Shown here piece after piece: positions 56,555 to 64,000 of a stretch of DNA of 64,000 bases (positions are counted from its first letter, which is position 1; every line of letters begins with the position of its first letter). The translations under genes were made by a program, and so were the position numbers. This stretch comes from Peromyscus leucopus (lineage: Eukaryota > Chordata > Mammalia > Rodentia > Cricetidae), in the NCBI RefSeq assembly GCF_004664715.2, contig NC_051079.1, positions 61,927,660 to 61,991,659 on the forward strand. The letters run 5' to 3'. The notes below the pieces were generated by a model. The model ran no database searches. It worked only from the letters and a program-made list of their open reading frames with translations, and had not been told where the DNA came from.

Positions 56555-58436
56555 ATGGGACAGACTGTCACCACCCCCTTGAGCCTCACGCTTGACCACT
56601 GGTCAGACGTGAAGACACGAGCCAACAACGAGGGAGTTGTAGTCAAGAAGAAAAAATGGATCACTCTTTGCGAGGCCGAATGGGTCAGAATGGATGTAGG
56701 ATGGCCTCGCGAGGGAACCTTTAACCTCAGTCTTATTTCACAGGTGGAGGGAAAAGTTTTCGCTCTGAGTCCCCATGGCCACCCGGACCAGGTCCCATAC
56801 ATCGCCATGTGGAGACTCCTGGCGACAGAACCCCCCCATGGGTTAAAGCCGTTTCTCTCCCCTCCAGCCCCCCTGGCAGCAGCAGCTCTCGCCGAATCCC
56901 GGGCCGAGGAAGCCGGATCGGCGGATCCCTCCCACTCCCTGTTTCTCCCGACCCCTCCACCAGCGCGTCTTTTCCTCTCCCAGCGTCCGCCGCTCGCGCA
57001 GGGCGGGGCTGCGGGCATGGGGTCGGCGGGGACCGCCCCCGGCCGGCGACTGGCCACTGCCGAGCGCACTTCCACTGTGGCGGTGCACCGCGCCCGGCTC
57101 TGGGTCGGCTGGGGAGGCCCGGTTTGGGGAAGGGGGCTCGGGAGGGGCGGCGTCACCCGTGAACGCCGAGTCACCCTGCCCCGAGGGTTACAGCGCCCCG
57201 ACAGCACCATCGCTCCCTCCCGCCACTCCTACCTCCTCCCTTTACCCTGTTCTCCCACGAAAGGATTCCCCTAAGGCTCCTGTCCACCCCCCAGACCCCA
57301 ATTCACCTCTTATTAACCTCCTGACAGAGGACCCACCGCCATACCCGGGGAATCGGGCACCGGAGGGACCGGCGGCCCCCACAGAGGTGCCTGAACAGCC
57401 TCTAAGGAGAGAGAGGGAGGATGAGGCTCCGGCTCCCTCCCCAATTGCCGGTCGCCTATGAGGAAAGCGCGACGAACCAGCCAAAGAATCCAGGGCCTTT
57501 CCCCTTAGGGAAGGTCCTAATCACCAGCTCCAATACTGGCCGTTTTCGGCTTCTGATCTCTATAACTGGAAGCAACATAATCCTCCTTTCTCTAAGGACC
57601 CTGTTGCCTTGACTAACCTGATTGAGTCCATTTTAGTGACCCACAAGCCCACTTGGGAAGATTGTCAGCAGTTACTGCAGACCCTCCTGACGGTGGAGGA
57701 AAAGCAGCGAGTCTTCCTGGAGGCTCGGAAGCAGGTTCCAGGAGACGATGGAAGACCCACCCAATTGCCTAATATCATTGACGCAGCCTTTCCCCTCACT
57801 CGCCCGAACTGGGACTTCGCGACCCCAGAAGGTAGGGAGCACCTACGTCTCTATCGCCAGTTGCTCTTGGCGGGTCTCCGAGGGGCTGCTAGACGCCCTA
57901 CCAATCTGGCCCAGGTTAGGAATGTGACCCAGGGAAAGGAGGAGACGCCGGCAGCGTTCTTGGAAAGACTTAGAGAGGCATATAGGATGTATACCCCGTA
58001 CAATCCGGAAGATCCAGGACAGGCGCCGGGTGTCATCTTGTCTTTCATCTATCAGTCAAGTCCAGATATAAGGGCCAAGTTACAGAGACTAGAAGGATTG
58101 CATTCACTCAGTTTGTCAGATTTATTGAGAGAGGCAGAAAAAGTGTTTAATAAGAGAGAAACTCCCGAAGAGCGGGAGGAGAGGATGTGGCAGAGGCAAG
58201 AAGAGAGAGATAAGAAACGTCATAGGGAAATGAGTAAAGTCCTGGCCACTGTAGTGTCTCAGGGACAGGTTAGAGAGGGAGTTAGGACGAGAGATCAAAG
58301 AAGGACACCGCTTGACAGAGACCAGTGTGCTTACTGTAAAGAGAGAGGGCATTGGGCTCGTGACTGCCCAAAGAAGCCTCAAGGGTCTCGGAGACCTAAG
58401 TCAAGGGCCACGGACCTCCTCAATCTGGAGGATTAG
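56555..58436 (+). pseudogene. gag: gag (matrix, p12, capsid, nucleocapsid) with frame breaks
   Basis: The AUG at 56555 starts a matrix with the MGQT myristoylation signal. Matrix runs in one frame to a C7 run (56831-56837), after which matrix-like PPWVK appears in another frame. p12, with the PPPY late domain (57333-57344), and capsid/NC are in a third. A TGA at 57459-57461 separates p12 from capsid, probably by CpG decay. Capsid has the [13 protein letters not shown] region and the [18 protein letters not shown] (MHR-equivalent) region. NC has a single CCHC zinc finger (58326-58367). Gag ends at TAG 58434. About 265 bp of extra GC-rich sequence lies before p12. Confidence 0.9.
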
Positions 58437-58500
58437 GGAGGTCAAGGCCAGGAGCCCGCCCCCCCCCAGCCTAGGATAACTCTCAAGATTGGGGGGCAGC
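58434..58500 (+). promoter_or_regulatory. Gag-Pol readthrough signal (UAG context)
   Basis: TAG followed by GGAGGTCAAGGCCAGGAGCC, with protease continuing in the same frame. This matches the gammaretroviral arrangement in which a downstream pseudoknot causes about 5% readthrough of the gag UAG. A C9 tract (58459-58467) follows. Confidence 0.8.
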
Positions 58501-61500
58501 CAGTGACCTTCCTGGTGGACACTGGGGCTCAACATTCAGTCCTGACCCATACCAGAGGCTCTCTCAGTGACCGTACAGCTTTGGTCCAGGGGGCCACAGG
58601 TAGCAGGAGGTATCGATGGACCACCGAGAGAAAGGTTCAGCTGGCATCTGGACAGGTAACCCACTCTTTTTTTTGCATATACCCGACTGCCCTCACCCAT
58701 TATTGGGCCGAGACCTGTTGACTAAGCTCAAGGCTCAGATCTATTTTGATGACAAGGGGTCGACGGTTACAGGACCCAAAGGGACCCCCCTACAAGTCCT
58801 AGCCCTAAAACTGGAAGAGGAATACCGCCTGTTTGAATCTGAGTCCTCTAAGGGGCCACCACAAGGAATGCAGGACTGGTTGAGGGAATTTCCCTCGGCA
58901 TGGGCAGAGACTGGTGGCTTGGGGCTGGCTCACGACCAACCCCCACTTGTTATTCAGTTAAAAGCCTCCGCCACTCCCGTTTCAATCAAACAGTATCCTA
59001 TGTCCCGGGAAGCCCACGAGGGCATTAAACCACACATCCGGAGGCTTTTGGACCAGGGGGTACTTGTGCCCTGTCGATCCCCTTGGAATACCCCCCTCCT
59101 GCCTGTAAAAAAACCTGGGACAGGGGATTACAGACCGGTTCAAGACCTGAGGGAGGTTAATAAACGGGTTGAAGATATACACCCCACGGTGCCAAACCCT
59201 TACAACCTCCTCAGCACTCTTCCACCAACCCACATTTGGTATACGATACTGGACTTGAAGGATGCCTTCTTCTGTTTGAGATTGCACCCCCAGAGTCAAC
59301 TGCTGTTTGCTTTTGAATGGAGAGACCCAGAGATGGGGCTTTCAGGACAGTTGACCTGGACTCGGCTCCCCCAGGGGTTTAAAAACAGCCCGACCCTCTT
59401 TGATGAAGCCTTACACTCAGACCTAGCCGAGTTCCGGGTCGAACATCCGGCCTTAATCTTGCTCCAATATGTGGATGACCTCCTCCTAGCAGCCAGAACC
59501 CAGGCTGAATGTCTGAGAGGCACTCGGGCCCTTTTGGCTAAACTGGGACAGAAGGGCTATCGGGCTTCGGCCAAGAAGGCTCAGATTTGTCAAAGCAAAG
59601 TCATTTACCTGGGTTACACCCTAGAGGGAGGACAGAGATGGCTCACGAAAGCAAGGAAGGAGGCCATACTCTCCATACCCCCTCCAAGGACCCCCGCCAG
59701 GTGCGGGAGTTCCTAGGTACAGCCGGCTACTGCCGCCTCTGGATCCCAGGTTTTGCTGAGATGGCTGCCCCCCTGTATCCTCTCACCAAGCCTGGGACCA
59801 TGTTCCACTGGGGAGAGGAGCAACAACAGGCCTTTCAACGAATTAAGAGAACCTTACTTGAGTCACCAGCTCGCTCTTGGCCTACCAGAGCTGACTAAGC
59901 CTTTTGAACTGTTCGTGGACGAGAACTCAGGCTTTGCAAAAGGAGTACTGGTACAGAGACTGGGGCCATGGAAGAGACCTGTAGCTTATCTATCCAAGAA
60001 ATTAGACCCGGTAGCTGCAGGATGGCCCCCTGTCTGCGCATGGTAGCCGCCATTGCTGTTTTGCTCAAGGATGCAGGGAAACTGACTTTGGGACAGCCAT
60101 TAACTGTGTTATCCTCCCATGCGGTGGAAGCTCTGGTCCGGCAGCCCCCAGATAGATGGCTCTCAAATTCCAGGATGACCCACTACCAGGCTCTGTTGTT
60201 AGACACAGACCGAGTGGTGTTCGGACCAGTTGTCTCCCTCAACCCCGCAACCCTGCTGCCCTTGCCAGACCCATCCGAGGAGCACAATTGCCTCCAGATT
60301 CTAGTGGAGGCCCATGGCACCCGCTCCGACCTAACAGATCAACCACTGTCGAACCCAGATTTTATCTGGTTCACGGATGGGAGCAGCTTCCTCCAAGAAG
60401 GAGAATGGAGGGCCAGAGCAGCCGTTACCACCAAATCAGAGGTAGTTTGGGCCTCACTGCTGCCGCCTGGAACATCGGCCCAAAGAGCAGAGCTGATCGC
60501 GCTGACCCAGGCCCTCCGGATGGCGGAAGGTAAGAGACTCACGGTCTATACCGACAGCAGATATGCCTTCCCCACTGCCCATGTACATGGAGAAATCTAC
60601 AGAAGAAGAGGCCTTTTGACCTCGGAGGGTAAGGAAATTAAGAACAAAAAAGAAATTTTAGACCTCTTAAGGGCATTGTTCCTCCCACATCAGCTCAGCA
60701 TTATACATTGTCCTGGGCACCAAAAGGATGACTCTGTCATAGCACGGGGAAATCGGCTGGCTGATCTGAAAGCCCGGACAGTCGCCTTACAATCCCCTAG
60801 GGGCGACCAGCTGTTGGTCTTGCAGGACCAACAACCAAGAAGAGACCCCATGTCCTACAGCCCGGAGGACCAGGAACTAGCAAAGAAAATGGGGGCGGAA
60901 TGGAGCCCCGAGCGACAAGCTTATATAATGGATAACAAATTAGTTATGCCAACCTCCCATACCAAATACATGCTCAAGTTTCTCCACATGCTAACCCATT
61001 TAAGCAAAAACAAGATGAGGGCCCTTCTGGCTGATGAGGCTTTGGACACTGTGTTATTGAATCAGGAACAGGTCCTCCAACAGGTGACTTCCAGCTGCCC
61101 TGCTTGTGCCCAAGTTAATCCAGGAAAAGGCCATCTGAGCAGACGGAGCTGCCTGCGAGGTCACCGCCCCGGAGTCCATTGGGAACTTGACTTCACCGAG
61201 GTAAAACCCGGACTGTATGGATATAGATACCTTCTGATTTTTGTAGACACATTTTCAGAGTGGATAGAGATCTTCCCTACCAAGAAGGAGACCGCTAACG
61301 TGGTAACCAAGAAACTCCTGGAGGAAATTTTTCCCAGGTATGGAATGCCCCAGATATTGGGGTCAGACAATGGGCCTGCCTTCATCTCCCAGGTAAGTCA
61401 GAAGGTGGCCAGGCTACTGGGGATTGATTGGAAACTTCATTGTGCATACCGCCCCCAGAGCTCAGGACAGGTAGAACGTGCAAATAGAACCATTAAGGAG

Positions 61501-62048
61501 ACTTTAACCAAATTAACACTTGCAACTGGCACTAGAGATTGGGTGCTCCTACTCCCCCTAGCCCTTTACCAAGCCCGGAATACTCCTGGGCCCATGGCCT
61601 AACCCCGTTCGAGATTATGTATGGGGCTCCCCCACCAATTGTAAATTTCTTTCACCCTGATATCTCCTCTTTTGCCACTAGCCCTACCCTAGAGGCGCAC
61701 CTCCAAGCCCTCCAACTGGTACAAAAGACGGTGTGGAAACCCCTGGCCGATGCCTACCGGGAGCAACTGAATCGCCCGGTGGTGCCTCACCCATTCAAGA
61801 TTGGGGACTCTGTCTGGGTCCGACGCCATCAATCCAAGAACCTAGAGCCGAGGTAGAAAGGACCATACACCGTCCTGTTAACTACTCCCACCGCACTCAA
61901 GGTTGACGGGATAGCGGCTTGGGTCCACGCGTCGCATGTGAAGGCTGCCAAGGAACCCGACGAAGCTGAGAGCACCAAGACATCAACATGGAAAGTTCAA
62001 CGCTCTCCAAACCCACTAAAGATAAGACTCACCCGGGGGTCCCCTTGA
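58437..62048 (+). pseudogene. pol: pro-pol (protease, RT, RNase H, integrase) with frame breaks
   Basis: Protease with catalytic DTGA (58518-58529) breaks at a T8 run (58667-58674). RT continues, with LPQGFKNSP and the catalytic YVDD (59468-59479). Further one-base breaks lie near C5 at 59678-59682, near 59866-59872 and near C5 at 60026-60030. RNase H and integrase then share one long frame to 61602: RNase H FTDGSS, the integrase HxxxH/CxxC zinc site, and DDE residues in LDFTE, SDNGP and GQVERAN. A break near 61588-61593 leads to the integrase C-terminal frame, which has a TAG at 61854-61856 before the terminal TGA at 62046. Overlaps the env start. Confidence 0.9.
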
Positions 62049-63966
62049 TCCCCTAATAGTCCTCCTGACATTAGGAGGGGCATCACCAGAGAGCCCCCAC
62101 CTGGTTAAGAAAGTTACCTGGCAGGTCATTTCCCAAACTGGGGACGTAGTCTGGTCCACGACTGCTCAACACGCTCCTAACACATGGTGGCCCTTCTTGA
62201 CTCCCAAGATATGCGACCTAGTCGCTAGGCTGGATACCTGGGATATCCCTGAGTACACCCACACCAATAGGCCCTCTGTCCTAAATGCAGACCACAACAA
62301 TGTTATGTCTCAAAAGAAACGGGCCATACAGACTGGGGTTACAGCCCAAGGACAACATATAGCCGACTCACCTGGCTGCCGAACACGGTCAGCCTATAGG
62401 AAGCTGCAGCAGACCCAGCTGTATGTATGCCCTAGGGACGGAAGGGACTGGGATACGACTTACAAATGTGGGGGACTAGAATCTTTTTTTTGTGCAAAAT
62501 GGGGATGTGAAACGACCGGGGACGTGTACTGGAAGCCTAGCTCCAGTTGGGATCTCATCAGGGTGGGACGAAGTCAGAAGGGAGAAGATTCACTAAACAT
62601 TTCCTTCACCCCGAAGGGCACAAAGTTCTCTTCATGGACCGATGGACGGTCTTGGGGAGTCAGGTTCTATATGACGGGAACAGACAGGGGATTCACCTTC
62701 CAAGTAAAACAAAAGATAGAATCAGTTAACATTCCTGTGGGCCCCAACCCTGTTCTCCCAGAACAGAAGTCACCTTCACAACCTGAAAGAGCCCCAGCCC
62801 AGCTCCCCCACCAATCTATTACATTGTCCCCTACAGCCAGCATGGCCACCACTGCTTCCTTTGTAAGGCCAGGCACTGGAGATAGACTCCTGAAATTAAT
62901 CCAAGGGGCGTATCTAACCCTCAACCTCACTGCCCCAAACAAAACCAGAAGCTGCTGGCTTTGTCTAATTTCAAGTCCCCCTTATTACGAAGGGATTGCT
63001 GTTATGGGGAATTTTACTAACCAGACTTCCCCTTCTACAAGCTGCCACACCGCCCCCTGGCACAAGCTGACTCTCTCCGAAGTCTCCGGACGAGGGCTCT
63101 GCTTAGGAGCCATTCCACCATCCCACCAAGGTCTTTGCAATTCCACTCAGGCCCTTCCATCAGGGGCTTATTATCTTACAGCCCCTAAAGGAACATTTTG
63201 GGCATGTAGCATGGGACTCACTCCCTGCGTCTCCACTACAGTGCTGAACCTGACCTCTGACTATTGTATATTAATAGAATTATGGCCCAAAGTTACTTAT
63301 CATGAACCTGAATATATTTATAGTCACTTTGAAATGAGAAACACCCGTTTTAAAAGAGAGCCTGTTTCCCTGACGCTGGCCCTGTTACTGGGAGGAATTA
63401 CCATGGGCGGAATAGCTGCCGGGGTAGGTACAGGGACCGCAGCCCTTATGGAGACCGGCCAATTCAGACAGCTCCAAGTAGCCATGAATACAGACATCAA
63501 AGCCCTAGAGGAATCGGTTAGTGCGTTAGAAAAATCCTTGACATCCCTATCAGAAGTAGTGCTGCAAAATAGGAGAGGGCTGGACATACTCTTCCTACAA
63601 GAGGGCGGGTTATGTGCTGCCCTCAAAGAAGAATGCTGTTTCTATGCAGATCATACTGGAGTAGTCAGGGATAACATGGCTAAATTAAGAGAAAGATTAA
63701 AACAGAGACAACAATTATTCGAGTCTCACCAGGGATGGTTTGAAGGATGGTTCAAAAGGTCACCATGGTTTATGACCCTTGTCTCCACCATTATGGGCCC
63801 CCTAATCATCCTCCTGCTCATTTTATTGTTCGGGCCATGCATCCTCAACAGATTGGTGCAATTCATCAAGGATAGGGTTTCTGTTGTCCAGGCTTTGATC
63901 CTAACCCAGCAATATCAGAGGCTCAGACAGTCAGAGATGGAGCTGACCCCTTATTCTCCATCCTAA
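61988..63966 (+). CDS. env: env (SU-TM envelope), open except for a signal-peptide frame break
   Basis: The AUG at 61988 overlaps pol, but its frame ends after 22 codons; the signal-peptide hydrophobic core (LIVLLTLGG) continues in the next frame from the C4 run at 62050-62053. From there about 638 codons are open to TAA 63964-63966. SU has a proline-rich region, the CWLC isomerase motif (62953-62964) and an RFKR furin site (63346-63357). TM has a glycine/alanine-rich fusion peptide, an immunosuppressive-domain region, CX6CC (63613-63639), one membrane span (about 63775-63850) and an R-peptide-like tail. Total size is typical of MLV-group Env. An SPHL near the SU N-terminus occupies the place of the SPHQ fusion-control motif. 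Confidence 0.9.
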
Positions 63967-63987
63967 AATGAAAGATTCCATTTGGTA

Positions 63988-64000
63988 CAAAAGAAAATGG
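63988..64000 (+). other. Start of the polypurine tract region before the 3' LTR
   Basis: aaaagaaaatgg at the window end, after the env stop and a short attccatttggtac spacer, where the gammaretroviral PPT is expected. The 3' LTR should begin just beyond the window. Confidence 0.55.

Larger units (their letters stand above)
55394..64000 (+). mobile_element. MLV-type gammaretroviral provirus (3' LTR outside window)
   Basis: Complete order LTR, PBS, splice donor, leader with packaging region, gag, pro-pol, env, start of polypurine tract. Sequence quality is far better than in the 22-37 kb ERV: long open frames and nearly all catalytic motifs are kept. Gag and pol are split by single-base frame breaks and two stops, so as written it would not encode working Gag-Pol. 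The base before the LTR is T of ggat; a target duplication cannot be tested because the right end is missing. Confidence 0.95.

Noticed and set aside
56377..57210. 277-codon antisense open frame across the gag leader and matrix
   Set aside because: GC-rich sequence opposite a real coding frame; no independent start context or recognisable protein.
59870..59890. Internal stop in pol as a true early end of RT
   Set aside because: The sequence continues colinearly with the RT connection domain in another frame, so this is a one-base break and not a natural terminus.
1..64000. CRISPR array, operons or other prokaryotic system
   Set aside because: Spliced exons, SINEs, LINEs and ERVs show vertebrate DNA; the tandem repeats are minisatellites or L1/ERV parts without spacer structure.

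Overview
This is rodent genomic DNA, most likely from a cricetid (hamster, vole or deer-mouse group). The B1 SINEs carry a cricetid-type variant of the right half, mys-like LTR elements are present, and B2, B3/B4, URR1 and rodent L1 copies are abundant. Only one host gene is recognisable: the last two coding exons of a gene that looks like Cfap53 (Ccdc11), at 7024-7126 and 19805-20033 on the + strand. The rest is intron, intergenic DNA and layered transposable elements.

Layout. 0.1-3.2 kb: antisense L1. 3.55-6.49 kb: a complete LTR element without coding capacity, - strand. 7.0-20.2 kb: end of the Cfap53-like gene; its 12.7 kb final intron holds SINEs, a three-copy minisatellite, an inverted pair of LTRs and a long antisense L1 with a second L1 tail inside it. 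22.4-36.9 kb: an old, inactivated gammaretrovirus-like ERV on the - strand (order on the minus strand: LTR, tRNA-Phe-like PBS, gag, protease, pol, env, LTR). It is interrupted by a complete mys-like element in env and by about 3.1 kb of other repeats in gag. Its 5' LTR runs into a 500-N assembly gap. 37.4-49.9 kb: sparse intergenic DNA with a URR1 DNA transposon (perfect 8-bp target duplication), SINEs and microsatellites. 50.0-52.6 kb: an L1 with its GC-rich promoter and 3' end but most of ORF1/ORF2 missing, flanked by a perfect 15-bp duplication. 53.3-55.3 kb: more L1 and an LTR-like repeat.

55.394 kb to the window end: a much younger murine-leukaemia-virus-type provirus on the + strand. 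It has a 623-bp 5' LTR, a PBS matching tRNA-Ile, a splice donor, a leader reading frame that resembles glyco-Gag and contains five copies of a 24-bp repeat, then gag, pro-pol and env. The 3' LTR lies beyond the window. Gag and pol are broken by about six single-base frame breaks, several in homopolymers, and by two stop codons. Env is open for about 640 codons with all its hallmark motifs, apart from one frame break in the signal peptide.

The points most worth a second look are the glyco-Gag-like leader with its octapeptide array, the tRNA-Ile PBS, the GC-rich extra segment in gag, the internally deleted L1, and a 93-nt unassigned candidate exon at 39.56 kb.
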